From Lacrimispora xylanisolvens (GTDB lineage Bacteria; Bacillota; Clostridia; Lachnospirales; Lachnospiraceae): a stretch of 64,000 nt of DNA. Under the pieces are notes generated by a model, which saw only the letters and a list, made by a program, of their open reading frames with translations, did no database searches and was not told the DNA's origin. Below, in pieces: positions 15,592 through 24,804 of this stretch (position 1 is the stretch's first letter; every line of letters begins with the position of its first letter). The translations under genes were made by a program, and so were the position numbers. The DNA is taken from NCBI RefSeq assembly GCF_002934545.1, contig NZ_PTJA01000011.1, positions 140,398 through 204,397 on the forward strand, read 5' to 3'.

Positions 15592-17007
15592 ATGTATGAT
15601 CCAAAATCGCTGAAAGCGGAAGAATTCATTTCTCATGAAGAAATTCTGGAAACTCTTGATTATGCGGAACAAAACAAAAACAATGTGGAACTGATTGATC
15701 AGATTATTGCAAAGGCCAGAGAATTAAAAGGGTTGACCCACAGGGAGGCTTCCGTTCTTTTAGCCTGCGATATCCCGGAAAAGATCAAAGAACTTTATGA
15801 TCTTGCAGAGGAGATTAAAAAGAAGTTTTACGGTACCCGGATTGTTATGTTTGCGCCTCTCTATCTGTCCAATTACTGTGTAAATGGCTGTACCTACTGC
15901 CCCTATCATTTAAAGAACAAACATATTGCAAGAAAGAAACTGACACAGGAAGAACTTGCCAGAGAAGTAGTTGCCCTTCAGGACATGGGGCATAAACGGC
16001 TTGCCCTTGAAGCTGGAGAAGATCCGGTTAATAACCCCATTGAATACATCCTGGAATGTATCAATACCATTTATTCCATCAAGCATAAAAATGGTGCCAT
16101 CCGCAGAGTAAATGTTAACATAGCAGCTACCACCGTGGAAAATTACCGGAAATTAAAAGATGCCGGAATCGGAACCTATATTTTATTCCAGGAAACATAT
16201 CACAAGGAAAGCTATGAAAGCCTTCACCCAACAGGACCAAAGCATAATTACGCTTACCATACAGAGGCCATGGACCGTGCTATGGAGGGCGGTATTGACG
16301 ATGTAGGAATTGGAGTTTTATTTGGACTGGAACGGTACAAGTATGAATTTGCAGGCCTGTTAATGCATGCGGAGCACTTAGAAGCAGTTCATGGAGTAGG
16401 CCCTCATACCATCAGTGTCCCACGTATTAAGAGTGCTGACGATATTGATCCCAATGCTTTTTCTAACGGAATCAGCGACGAGATTTTTGCAAAGCTGTGC
16501 GCACTGATCCGTGTCTGCGTTCCATACACAGGCATGATCGTATCCACCAGGGAAAGCCAGAGCGTGAGAGAAAAGGTGATTCGCCTTGGAGTTTCCCAGA
16601 TCAGCGGCGGTTCCAGAACCAGTGTAGGCGGTTACGAGGAAGAGGTTCGTCCTACGGATACAGAACAGTTTGACGTTTCGGACCAGAGAACTCTTGATGA
16701 AGTGGTACACTGGCTCATGGATTTAGGCTATATCCCTTCCTTCTGTACGGCATGCTACCGGGAAGGAAGAACCGGAGACCGTTTTATGAGTCTTTGTAAA
16801 AGCGGTCAGATTCAAAACTGCTGCCAGCCAAACGCATTGATGACATTAAAGGAATATTTAATGGACTACGCTTCCCAGGATACACGGAAAGTAGGCGAGG
16901 CGTTAATTGCTGCTGAATTAAATAATATTCCCAAAGAGAAGGTACGGACGATCTGTGAAGATCATCTGGAAAATATTGAAGCTGGAATCCGGGATTTCCG
17001 GTTCTGA
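15592..17007 (+). CDS. hydG: [FeFe]-hydrogenase H-cluster radical SAM maturase HydG
   Basis: Radical SAM tyrosine lyase (471 residues) that produces the CO and cyanide ligands of the hydrogenase H-cluster. The SAM cluster motif is CVNGCTYC at Cys96, Cys100 and Cys103. The C-terminal auxiliary cluster motif CX2CX22C starts at CTACYREGRTGDRF and ends in the CC pair of QNCCQPN. The ThiH-like TIM barrel with ISGGSRTSVGGYEE is intact. Start follows AAAGGGTG. It works with HydE and HydF. hydF is the next gene, while hydE is not in the window. Confidence 0.97.
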   Translation: MYDPKSLKAEEFISHEEILETLDYAEQNKNNVELIDQIIAKARELKGLTHREASVLLACDIPEKIKELYDLAEEIKKKFYGTRIVMFAPLYLSNYCVNGCTYCPYHLKNKHIARKKLTQEELAREVVALQDMGHKRLALEAGEDPVNNPIEYILECINTIYSIKHKNGAIRRVNVNIAATTVENYRKLKDAGIGTYILFQETYHKESYESLHPTGPKHNYAYHTEAMDRAMEGGIDDVGIGVLFGLERYKYEFAGLLMHAEHLEAVHGVGPHTISVPRIKSADDIDPNAFSNGISDEIFAKLCALIRVCVPYTGMIVSTRESQSVREKVIRLGVSQISGGSRTSVGGYEEEVRPTDTEQFDVSDQRTLDEVVHWLMDLGYIPSFCTACYREGRTGDRFMSLCKSGQIQNCCQPNALMTLKEYLMDYASQDTRKVGEALIAAELNNIPKEKVRTICEDHLENIEAGIRDFRF

Positions 17008-17040
17008 TACCCCGCAGACGACATAAATGAGGAGATAAAC

Positions 17041-18234
17041 ATGGGATTAAATGAGACGCCGTCATCTGAGAGAATTCATATCGGCTTTTTTGGCCGCCGT
17101 AATGCAGGAAAATCAAGTGTAGTCAATGCAGTAACCGGACAGGAGTTGTCTGTGGTATCAGATATCAAAGGAACCACAACAGATCCCGTTCATAAATCCA
17201 TGGAACTTCTTCCCATGGGACCAGTAGTGATTATCGATACACCAGGCTTCGATGATGAAGGTGCTTTGGGTGAGATGCGTGTGCGTAAGACAAAACAGAT
17301 CTTAAACCGCGTAGACTGTGCAGTCCTGGTGGTGGATGGAACTGCAGGAAAGACAGAAGTGGACCAGCAGCTGATCGGATTGTTTAAAGAGAAGAATATT
17401 CCTTATGTAGTTGCGTATAACAAGTCGGATCTTGTGGGAGAGGGAGATTATGAAGATGGTCTTTCTGTCAGTGCCCAGACAGGGTTTCGAATTCATGAAC
17501 TGAAAGAACGGATCGGAGTTCTGGTCAATACAGGAGACATGAAGATGCGGATTGTAGGGGATTTGCTAAAGCCCTGTGATCTTGTAATTCTGGTTATCCC
17601 CATTGATTCTGCAGCTCCAAAGGGCAGAATTATTCTGCCGCAGCAGCAGACCATGAGAGACATATTAGAGGCCGGAGCGGTTGCCATATCCGTAAGAGAT
17701 ACGGAGCTTAAGCAGACCATTGAAAAGCTTGGAACCAGACCTTATCTGGTTATAACAGACAGTCAGGCATTTGAACAGGTGAATAAGGATACGCCAGATG
17801 ACATTCTACTGACCTCATTTTCTATCCTGATGGCACGGTACAAAGGCTTTTTAGAGGATGCAATCAAAGGAGTGGCGGCAATCAGCACCCTAAAGGATGG
17901 AGATAAAGTTCTCATATCAGAGGGCTGTACCCACCACAGACAGTGTGATGACATCGGCACGGTGAAGCTTCCCCGGTGGCTGAAGGAATTTACGGGTAAG
18001 GATCTTGTGATTGAAACGTCTTCAGGCAGAGAGTTCCCGGAAGAACTTTCCGACTATAAGCTGATTATTCACTGCGGCAGCTGTATGTTAAATGAAAGGG
18101 AGATGGTTTACCGCAGAAAGACAGCGGCGGATGCAGGAGTGCCCTTTACCAACTATGGAACTGCCATTGCTTACATGAAGGGGATTTTAAAGAGAAGCTT
18201 AGAGGTGCTTCCGGATCTGGAAAAACTGATTTAG
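17041..18234 (+). CDS. hydF: [FeFe]-hydrogenase H-cluster maturation GTPase HydF
   Basis: Scaffold GTPase (397 residues) on which the H-cluster precursor is assembled before transfer to the hydrogenase. The GTPase domain shows G1 GRRNAGKSS, G2 GTTTDP, G3 DTPGFDDEG and G4 NKSD. The C-terminal cluster-binding domain has CTHH followed about 45-50 residues later by HCGSC, which matches the CxH...HCxxC ligand pattern of HydF. It starts 33 bases after hydG with GAGGAGA, and ends before a large hairpin. The hydrogenase itself is not encoded in this window. Confidence 0.97.
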   Translation: MGLNETPSSERIHIGFFGRRNAGKSSVVNAVTGQELSVVSDIKGTTTDPVHKSMELLPMGPVVIIDTPGFDDEGALGEMRVRKTKQILNRVDCAVLVVDGTAGKTEVDQQLIGLFKEKNIPYVVAYNKSDLVGEGDYEDGLSVSAQTGFRIHELKERIGVLVNTGDMKMRIVGDLLKPCDLVILVIPIDSAAPKGRIILPQQQTMRDILEAGAVAISVRDTELKQTIEKLGTRPYLVITDSQAFEQVNKDTPDDILLTSFSILMARYKGFLEDAIKGVAAISTLKDGDKVLISEGCTHHRQCDDIGTVKLPRWLKEFTGKDLVIETSSGREFPEELSDYKLIIHCGSCMLNEREMVYRRKTAADAGVPFTNYGTAIAYMKGILKRSLEVLPDLEKLI

Positions 18235-18250
18235 GCAGAATCATTAACAG

Positions 18251-18293
18251 GGCTGCCGCATCAAGGACCATGATGTCTTTGAATGCGGCAGCC
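18251..18293. terminator. terminator between convergent hydF and YcxB-like genes
   Basis: An 11-bp perfect stem GGCTGCCGCAT/ATGCGGCAGCC, extended by CAA/TTG and GAC/GTC pairs around a short loop, sits between two converging genes. The T-run is weak on both sides. Confidence 0.65.
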
Positions 18294-18301
18294 TGAGTGT
18301 T

Positions 18302-18790
18302 TTAAGGAGTTGTTAAATGATCAGTTAAAAGCTGCCGGAATGCGCTGAGTTCATTTTCTGATGCAAAAATACGTTTTGGTATTAAGGTGTAGGTACGCTT
18401 TTTCTGTATAATATAAAAATAGTCCTTGTTCTCCATATAGTGTTTGTAGATATCCCAGGATAAGGTTGAATGGATGGCGTGTGCGTCAAAGGTGATTTTA
18501 TCGTCTTCAAACAATAGCTTATAGGCATGATGAAGTTGTTCATACTCCTGATAAAACATGTAAGGACGAATGAAAAAGACTGCAACAATGACAAGATTAA
18601 AAAAATATATTACCAAGGCCAGCATGATATAAAACCTGGTAAAGCCATACTGGTAGAACAAATAGAGCGGAATCAGTAAAGAAAATGCCATAACAACCAA
18701 ATCAAATTTCTTAATTACTTTTGTCAGGAAGAAAAATCTCCTCCAACCGTCTGCATACTCCTTTTTTGTATAAGTGAATTCCAATAACAT
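18302..18790 (-). CDS. YcxB-like membrane protein
   Basis: Protein of 162 residues with a short soluble start (MLLEFTYTKKEYADGWRRFF), two adjacent membrane segments (about residues 30-75), and a C-terminal domain of the YcxB type: HAIHSTLSWDIYKHYMENKD, then YTLIPKRIFASENEL. The open frame extends 34 codons upstream, but that part is low-complexity (Ser/Phe) and has no ribosome site. The ATG at 18790 is preceded by AGGGGG. The function of the family is unknown. The gene is alone on its strand here. Confidence 0.75.
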   Translation of the reverse strand: MLLEFTYTKKEYADGWRRFFFLTKVIKKFDLVVMAFSLLIPLYLFYQYGFTRFYIMLALVIYFFNLVIVAVFFIRPYMFYQEYEQLHHAYKLLFEDDKITFDAHAIHSTLSWDIYKHYMENKDYFYIIQKKRTYTLIPKRIFASENELSAFRQLLTDHLTTP

Positions 18791-18920
18791 ACATTTCCCC
18801 CTGTATAATTGATGATTCAAGTTTATCATAAAAGATGAAAAAGGAAAAGAACCATGATTGAAAGTTGAAAAAGATGAAAAAGTTGAAAGCATTGCTGTTT
18901 ATTTTTGCCCGTCGTTATGA

Positions 18921-19139
18921 GCAGGGGCAGAGATGACTTCTTTTCGGCTCCCCTGCCACGTATTCCTGACTTTCCGACCTCTCTAATCCCTAATTTTGGC
19001 ATAGAAGCAATTGACTCTTTATTCTTGCCCCGCCGTCTTGCAGCTTGCGAGGCAAGACAAAGTCTTTTTCCTACACATGCCCAATATCCCTTTTCTATAC
19101 TATTTGAGGCATAGCAGCAGACAGTTCTCTTCCTATGCC
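18921..19139. other. structured intergenic stretch, candidate interspersed repeat
   Basis: Between the YcxB-like gene and the cobS promoter lie about 400 bases without a convincing gene. Three inverted repeats are visible: GCAGGGG/CCCCTGC (18921-18956), GTCTTGC/GCAAGAC (19035-19058) and GGCATAG/CTATGCC (19108-19139). Base composition is C-rich on the plus strand, unlike its surroundings. Short open frames occur on both strands, but they lack ribosome sites and recognisable domains. It may be an intergenic repeat element or a non-coding RNA. Only a genome-wide comparison would tell. Confidence 0.4.
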
Positions 19140-19211
19140 CTATAAAGATATTCAAAACCTAAGCTGTACCCCTCTGAATCTCTTCAGTCTAAACTGGTTC
19201 ATGATTAGGAA

Positions 19212-19240
19212 ATGACATTTACCAGATTTTGTGATATTAT
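19212..19240 (+). promoter_or_regulatory. promoter of the second cobalamin operon
   Basis: ATGACA (19212-19217), a 17-base spacer and TATTAT (19235-19240) lie 64 bases before cobS. No cobalamin riboswitch is visible in the short leader. Confidence 0.6.
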
Positions 19241-19303
19241 ATTTTTTAATGGCTGTAAGATGCTAAATACTAAGCTGTTTAATAGAAAGAAAGGGGCAGT
19301 GCC

Positions 19304-20065
19304 ATGAATCTACCCGGCAGTATGATGATAGCGTTTTCCATGTATTCCAGGATTCCTGTGCCCCAGGTTCAGTGGACAAAAGAACGGATGAAATATGCCA
19401 TGTGTTTTTTCCCCCTCATAGGAGCTGTAATCGGTTTGATGGAATACGGTGCCATCCTCCTTTTTCGTACTATGGGATTCCCCTTTTTGGCACAGATACT
19501 GCCTGTTGTTATCCCTGTAGCGGTTACAGGCGGAATCCATATGGATGGATTATTAGATGTAATTGATGCAAAATCATCCCACGGTGAAACAGAGAAAAAG
19601 CTGGAGATACTAAAAGATCCCCATACAGGAGCCTTTGCGATCATTGGATGCGGAATCTATTTCCTTTTATATCTGGCATTTTTTATAGAAATGAGACCAG
19701 TTATGATTCCTGCATTTTGTATTACGTTTGTTATAACCAGAGCGCTAAGCGGGCTCTCTGTTGTTACCTTCCCCATGGCAAAAAAAAGCGGCCTGGCTGC
19801 AGCTTTTTCAGATGGAGCTCATAAAAGAGTGGTTGGAACTGTTATGGTTCTTTATCTTATTATTTCTTTGATTGCAATATGGCTTTTCACAGGAGCTTTT
19901 GCAGTATCAGGAGTTATTGCCATATCATTCGTAGTGTTTTTATATTATTATCACATGTCAAAACGGGAATTTGGGGGTATCACAGGAGATCTTGCGGGAT
20001 ACTTTCTCCAGATTCTGGAGCTGGCTCTTGTGATGGGACTGGCGATTCTGTCCCATATGAAATGA
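19304..20065 (+). CDS. cobS: adenosylcobinamide-GDP ribazoletransferase
   Basis: Integral membrane enzyme (253 residues, several membrane helices) that joins adenosylcobinamide-GDP to alpha-ribazole. The family marks are MMIAFSMYSRIPVPQ at the start and GGIHMDGLLDVIDA, the Asp-rich catalytic stretch. FPMAKKSGLA and the GGITGDLAGYFLQ segment near the end also fit. AAAGGGG lies before the ATG. First gene of the second cob operon. Confidence 0.95.
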   Translation: MNLPGSMMIAFSMYSRIPVPQVQWTKERMKYAMCFFPLIGAVIGLMEYGAILLFRTMGFPFLAQILPVVIPVAVTGGIHMDGLLDVIDAKSSHGETEKKLEILKDPHTGAFAIIGCGIYFLLYLAFFIEMRPVMIPAFCITFVITRALSGLSVVTFPMAKKSGLAAAFSDGAHKRVVGTVMVLYLIISLIAIWLFTGAFAVSGVIAISFVVFLYYYHMSKREFGGITGDLAGYFLQILELALVMGLAILSHMK

Positions 20066-20089
20066 TACCGGAATCAGAAAGGAATTGGA

Positions 20090-20479
20090 ATGAAATTAAT
20101 TATCGGAGGAGCATGGCAGGGGAAGCTTACCTATGCCCTGCAAATCGCAAATATAGAATCGAAAGAGAGTGAAAAGGTTGCAGAGGGCGCCACAGATCCC
20201 TGTGAGGCGGCCCTTGAATGCGCAATCATTCATGATTTTCATGAATACGTCAGAAGACTGTTAAAAGAAGAAAAAGACCCTGACCAAATGATCCGGCAAA
20301 TTGTGGATCATAATCCGGATGTGATTATTACCATAAATGAGCTTGGCTGCGGGATCGTACCCGAAGATCCATTTGACAGGCGGTGGAGGGAAAGCGCCGG
20401 CAGAGCGGCAGTGAAGCTGGCGAAGCACAGCGACGAAGTTTACCGCATGGTATGTGGGATACCTGCCCGGATAAAATAG
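20090..20479 (+). CDS. short, divergent CobU-like protein
   Basis: A 129-residue protein that matches only the ends of CobU. The N-terminus LIIGGAWQGKLTYALQIA is a P-loop with the Ser/Thr after GK replaced by Leu. The C-terminus ITINELGCGIVPEDPFDRR and AGRAAVKLAKHSDEVYRMV followed by GIPARIK is a good CobU end. The middle, including the histidine that carries GMP in real CobU, is missing or replaced by an unrelated helical segment. A complete cobU is present at 14563. The gene lies 24 bases after cobS and 20 before cbiB, so it is conserved in an operon rather than decaying. It may have a changed or regulatory role. Confidence 0.75.
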   Translation: MKLIIGGAWQGKLTYALQIANIESKESEKVAEGATDPCEAALECAIIHDFHEYVRRLLKEEKDPDQMIRQIVDHNPDVIITINELGCGIVPEDPFDRRWRESAGRAAVKLAKHSDEVYRMVCGIPARIK

Positions 20480-20499
20480 AAGAGAAAAAGGACTGACTT

Positions 20500-21480
20500 A
20501 TGTTTAAATATCATATAATAGCGGTTCTGATTGGCTGCTTTCTGGATGTGTGCTTTGGAGATCCCTTATTCTTGTGGCACCCCGTTTGCGGAATTGGAAA
20601 CCTGATAAGCTGGCTGGAGAAAAAATTAAGACCCCGGTTTCCGGAAAATGAAGCAGGGGAAAGACAGGCAGGTGTATGGCTGGTTTTGTTGGTCCTGTTT
20701 GCAGCAGGAGGGAGTTCCTTTGCGATCCTGGCTGTTTCTTATGGAATTTCCCCCATCGCCGGACTTGCTGTGGAAAGTATCATGTGTTACCAGATGATGG
20801 CGTGGCATTCCTTAAGAAAAGAGAGTATGAAGGTATACCGCGGATTTTTAAAACAGGATACGGAAGAGGCAAGACATGCGGTATCCATGATCGTGGGCCG
20901 GGATACGAAAACCCTCACTGATATCGGTATTACAAAGGCAGCGGTGGAAACTGTGGCAGAGAATACATCTGATGGTGTGATTGCACCTTTGATTTTCATG
21001 ACCCTCTTTGGAGGAACCGGTGTATTCCTATATAAGGCAGTGAACACCATGGATTCCATGGTAGGTTATAAAAATGACCGGTATCTCTGGTTTGGACGGT
21101 GTGCTGCAAAACTGGATGATCTGGTTAATTTTATTCCTGCCCGCATATCCGCCTTTTTCATGCTGGCGGCAGGCTATTTATGCCAGCTGTTTTTCAGCAG
21201 TAAATTTAATGGGAACAATGGCTTGCGGATCTGGAAACGGGACCGTTTTAATCACAAAAGTCCCAACTCCGCACAGACGGAATCTGCCTGCGCCGGAATT
21301 CTTCAGATAGAACTGGCTGGAAATGCATGGTATTTTGGAACCTTATATGAAAAACCTGTGATCGGAGATCCGGTGAGGGCAGTGGAGTATAAAGATATAG
21401 TCAGGGCTAACGTCCTGATGACAGTTACTTACATACTGGCGCTGATTCCCGTTGGAATCCTGCTTTTCATCACATTTTAG
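20500..21480 (+). CDS. cbiB: adenosylcobinamide-phosphate synthase
   Basis: Membrane protein (326 residues, multiple helices) that attaches aminopropanol phosphate to adenosylcobyric acid. Signature segments are GCFLDVCFGDPLFLWHPV, SMIVGRDTKTL, AVETVAENTSDGVIAPL and NTMDSMVGYKNDRY. The C-terminus RFNHKSPNSAQTESACAG is also typical. It precedes cobD, whose product makes the aminopropanol phosphate, by 28 bases. Confidence 0.96.
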   Translation: MFKYHIIAVLIGCFLDVCFGDPLFLWHPVCGIGNLISWLEKKLRPRFPENEAGERQAGVWLVLLVLFAAGGSSFAILAVSYGISPIAGLAVESIMCYQMMAWHSLRKESMKVYRGFLKQDTEEARHAVSMIVGRDTKTLTDIGITKAAVETVAENTSDGVIAPLIFMTLFGGTGVFLYKAVNTMDSMVGYKNDRYLWFGRCAAKLDDLVNFIPARISAFFMLAAGYLCQLFFSSKFNGNNGLRIWKRDRFNHKSPNSAQTESACAGILQIELAGNAWYFGTLYEKPVIGDPVRAVEYKDIVRANVLMTVTYILALIPVGILLFITF

Positions 21481-21508
21481 AAGATACACATAATTGGGAG
21501 AAATAAAT

Positions 21509-22597
21509 ATGGAATATCAGCATGGAGGAGACATTTACACCAATCAGGTTACCATGGATTATTCAGCGAATATCAATCCCCTTGGGCTTGCAAAAGGTGT
21601 TAAGAAGGCATTATTACAGGCGGTTGAAAACTGTTCCTGCTATCCGGACAGCCGCTGCAGCAAACTGATCACAGAACTTGGAGCTTTCCATGGTTTTTCC
21701 GAAAAGCAGCTTATCTGTGGAAATGGAGCGGCCGATTTGATTTTTCAGATTGTACAGGTTATAAAACCCGGAAGGGCTCTGTTAATAGCCCCCTCTTTTC
21801 TGGAATATGAGCAGGCTTTAGAGACAGTTTCTGCAGAGGTTGTATGGTATGATTTAAAAGAGAGTGATGGATTTCGCTTATCTGTAAAAGAAATAACCAA
21901 ATGGCTGAAAGAAAACGATCAGGAAATAGAAATGTTATTCCTGTGTAATCCCAACAACCCAACCGGGTTTGCACTTCCCAAAGAGGAAATGAAAGAACTC
22001 CTGGATGTCTGCTCACAAAAAAGAATCTATTGTGTAATAGATGAATGCTTTAATGAATTCCTTGATAATCCGGGATCTTATTCCGTACTGGAACTGATTT
22101 CAAAAGGCGGCTATGACCATGTATTTGTTTTAAAAGCATTTACAAAAATTTATGCCATGGCAGGAGTCCGCCTTGGGTACGGGATATCCACAGGAGAAAA
22201 AACCATAGAACTCATGAACCGGATCCGCCAGCCATGGAGCGTGTCTGCTCTTGCTCAGGCAGCCGGTGAAGCAGCTCTTGGTGAAACGGAATATGTAAAA
22301 GAAACAAGGCAGCTGATTTCCAGAGAACGGGAATACTTAAAGGAAAACTTAAACGATTTAGGCTTTCTGGTATATGATTCCATGGCAAACTATTTGTTTT
22401 TTAAAGATACAAGGAAGAACGCCTGTAATGTGGAAAAGCTTTTATACAATGAATTGCTTGACAGGCAGGTACTGATAAGATCCTGTTCCAATTACAGAGG
22501 GCTTGATCATACTTATTACCGGATCTGTGTCAAACAGAGAATGGAAAATGATGCATTTCTTGCAGTATTAAAATCCATACTGACAAAAGGAGAATGA
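21509..22597 (+). CDS. cobD: threonine-phosphate decarboxylase
   Basis: PLP-dependent fold type I enzyme (362 residues, HisC-like) that decarboxylates L-threonine O-3-phosphate to aminopropanol phosphate, the linker used by CbiB. It starts with [22 protein letters not shown], typical of CobD rather than His[11 protein letters not shown], the DECFNEF segment and the PLP lysine in [19 protein letters not shown] are in place. The ATG at 21509 has GGGAG nine bases upstream. An in-frame TTG 15 bases earlier is less likely. Confidence 0.93.
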   Translation: MEYQHGGDIYTNQVTMDYSANINPLGLAKGVKKALLQAVENCSCYPDSRCSKLITELGAFHGFSEKQLICGNGAADLIFQIVQVIKPGRALLIAPSFLEYEQALETVSAEVVWYDLKESDGFRLSVKEITKWLKENDQEIEMLFLCNPNNPTGFALPKEEMKELLDVCSQKRIYCVIDECFNEFLDNPGSYSVLELISKGGYDHVFVLKAFTKIYAMAGVRLGYGISTGEKTIELMNRIRQPWSVSALAQAAGEAALGETEYVKETRQLISREREYLKENLNDLGFLVYDSMANYLFFKDTRKNACNVEKLLYNELLDRQVLIRSCSNYRGLDHTYYRICVKQRMENDAFLAVLKSILTKGE

Positions 22598-22601
22598 GAA
22601 C

Positions 22602-24149
22602 ATGGCAAAGACGATTATGATTCAGGGGACCATGTCCAATGCAGGCAAAAGTCTGATTACGGCAGGACTATGCCGTATTTTTAAGCAGGATGGATACCGG
22701 GTTGCTCCTTTTAAATCCCAGAATATGGCACTTAATTCCTTTATTACCGAGGAAGGGCTTGAGATGGGGCGGGCGCAGGTAGTGCAGGCTGAGGCAGCAG
22801 GCGTCAAGCCAGTAGCAGCCATGAATCCGGTTTTGCTGAAACCCACCAATGATACCGGTTCCCAGGTAATTGTAGGTGGTGTGTCCATCGGCAATATGCC
22901 AGCAAAAGAGTATTTTGCCTATAAAAAGAAACTGATACCGGAAATAAAAAAAGCGTTTGATACATTGTCAGAGGAATACGACATTATTGTAATTGAAGGC
23001 GCAGGAAGTCCGGCAGAGATTAATCTAAAGCAGGAAGACATTGTCAATATGGGAATGGCTAAGATGGCGGATGCACCAGTGCTCCTTGTGGGAGATATTG
23101 ACCGGGGCGGAGTGTTTGCTCAGCTTTATGGCACTGTTATGCTTTTGGAGGAGGAAGAGAGAGACAGAATCGGCGGCCTGATAGTGAATAAATTCCGTGG
23201 AGATAAATCCATATTAGAGCCTGGCCTTGACATGATAACAGAACGGCTTCACATACCCGTGGCAGGGGTGGTCCCTTACATGGATGTGGATATCGAGGAT
23301 GAAGACAGCCTTGGAAATCATCTTTCCATAGCTGGAAAAACAGAGGGGGCGGAGGTAGAGATAGCGGTCATCCGTTTTCCAAGAATCTCTAACTTTACAG
23401 ATTTTTCTGTATTCTCTACCATACCGTCTGTGGCGGTTCGCTATGTGGATTCTGTATCGGCTCTTGGAAAACCGGATCTTGTGGTTTTACCGGGAAGCAA
23501 GAATACCATAGAGGATCTTCTCTGGATGCGTCAGAATGGTCTGGAGGCCGGAGTATTAAAGCTGAGTGCATCAGGAGTTCCGGTGTTTGGTATCTGCGGC
23601 GGCTTTCAGATGCTTGGAGAACAGTTAAAGGATCCGCTGGCAGTGGAGTCTTCTTCCGGTCTTTCCTCTGTACGGGGCATGGGGCTGCTACCCATACGGA
23701 CTGAATTCGGAGCAGAAAAAACCAGAACAAGAGTGACAGGTTCCTGTACGGCAGTGGAAGGGATCTTTGAAGATTTATCAGGAATGAATATAGAAGGTTA
23801 TGAAATTCATATGGGTCAGACGGAACGTGCGCTGCCGCCTTTATCCTATGTGATGGAAAGCCAGTCCGGTTCTCATCTGGCAAAGATGGATGGCTGCCAG
23901 AGAAAGAACGTATACGGAACCTATATTCACGGTTTCTTTGACAGTGAGCAGATAGCAGATACCATGGTAGGGGCACTGAGAAAGAAAAAAGGGCTGCCCA
24001 GCCAGCCAGGCACGGCTTTCAGTTACCAGGATTACAAAGAAAAACAGTATGACAGACTGGCAGACCTTTTGCGGGAGAGTCTTAATATGGACCGGATTTA
24101 CAGCCTGATGGGATTAACCGGTGACAACGGAGGAAAGAATGGAATTTAG
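22602..24149 (+). CDS. cbiP: cobyric acid synthase
   Basis: Glutamine-dependent amidotransferase (515 residues) that amidates the b, d, e and g side chains of adenosylcobyrinate diamide. The ATP domain begins [20 protein letters not shown] and has [15 protein letters not shown]. The class I glutaminase domain carries its Cys in [12 protein letters not shown] and its His in [20 protein letters not shown] precedes the ATG. It overlaps cbiC by 11 bases. Confidence 0.96.
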   Translation: MAKTIMIQGTMSNAGKSLITAGLCRIFKQDGYRVAPFKSQNMALNSFITEEGLEMGRAQVVQAEAAGVKPVAAMNPVLLKPTNDTGSQVIVGGVSIGNMPAKEYFAYKKKLIPEIKKAFDTLSEEYDIIVIEGAGSPAEINLKQEDIVNMGMAKMADAPVLLVGDIDRGGVFAQLYGTVMLLEEEERDRIGGLIVNKFRGDKSILEPGLDMITERLHIPVAGVVPYMDVDIEDEDSLGNHLSIAGKTEGAEVEIAVIRFPRISNFTDFSVFSTIPSVAVRYVDSVSALGKPDLVVLPGSKNTIEDLLWMRQNGLEAGVLKLSASGVPVFGICGGFQMLGEQLKDPLAVESSSGLSSVRGMGLLPIRTEFGAEKTRTRVTGSCTAVEGIFEDLSGMNIEGYEIHMGQTERALPPLSYVMESQSGSHLAKMDGCQRKNVYGTYIHGFFDSEQIADTMVGALRKKKGLPSQPGTAFSYQDYKEKQYDRLADLLRESLNMDRIYSLMGLTGDNGGKNGI

Positions 24150-24774
24150 AGAACTGGAACGGGTTCGCCCTGAAGAAATAGAAAAGAGAAGCTTTGAAAT
24201 TATAACACAGGAACTGGGAGATAAGAAACTGGACCCGGAGCAGGAACTGGTAATCAAACGGGTGATTCATACAACGGCAGATTTTGATTATGCCGATCAG
24301 CTGATATTTTCGCCCCACGCGGTGAAACTTGGAATAGAAGCATTAAAAGAAGGAATTCCGGTAATTACTGATACCAACATGGGAAAAGCGGGAATCAATA
24401 AAAAAGCGCTGGAGCGGGCAGGCAGCAGCGTCCACTGCTTTATGGCTGATGAGGATGTAGCGGAGGATGCGAAAAACAGGCAGACGACGAGAGCTCATGC
24501 CAGTATGGATAAGGCGGCCAGATTGTCAAAGGAATGTATTTTTGCCATTGGCAACGCACCCACTGCTCTGGTTCATCTTCATGAGCTGATTCAGGAAGGA
24601 ATCATCAAACCCAGACTAATCATCGGCGTGCCAGTGGGGTTTGTCAATGTAATCCAGTCCAAAGAGATGATTTTATCTCTTCCCGATGTGCCCTATATTG
24701 TGGCCAGAGGAAGAAAAGGCGGCAGTAATGTAGCTGCAGCAATTGTCAACGCAATGCTTTATCAGATTTCATAA
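24139..24774 (+). CDS. cbiC: cobalt-precorrin-8 methylmutase
   Basis: CbiC moves the methyl group from C11 to C12 to give cobyrinate. The 211-residue protein has the catalytic His in [17 protein letters not shown], and DTNMGKAGI, the [16 protein letters not shown] segment and [14 protein letters not shown] further on. The ATG at 24139 is preceded by CGGAGGAAAG inside cbiP. An upstream in-frame GTG is not needed. It is last in the second cob operon. There is no terminator before the regulator gene that starts 30 bases later. Confidence 0.95.
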   Translation: MEFRELERVRPEEIEKRSFEIITQELGDKKLDPEQELVIKRVIHTTADFDYADQLIFSPHAVKLGIEALKEGIPVITDTNMGKAGINKKALERAGSSVHCFMADEDVAEDAKNRQTTRAHASMDKAARLSKECIFAIGNAPTALVHLHELIQEGIIKPRLIIGVPVGFVNVIQSKEMILSLPDVPYIVARGRKGGSNVAAAIVNAMLYQIS

Positions 24775-24804
24775 CAGTAAGGTTTCTTAAAGGGGTAAAA
24801 CAGC

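Noticed and set aside
18826..19155. 109-codon minus-strand frame and 69-codon plus-strand frame in the YcxB-cobS gap
   Set aside because: Neither has a ribosome site or a domain. The region is better described as structured non-coding sequence.
23416..23976. 186-codon minus-strand frame inside cbiP
   Set aside because: It is an antisense shadow of a clear cbiP reading frame, low in recognisable motifs.
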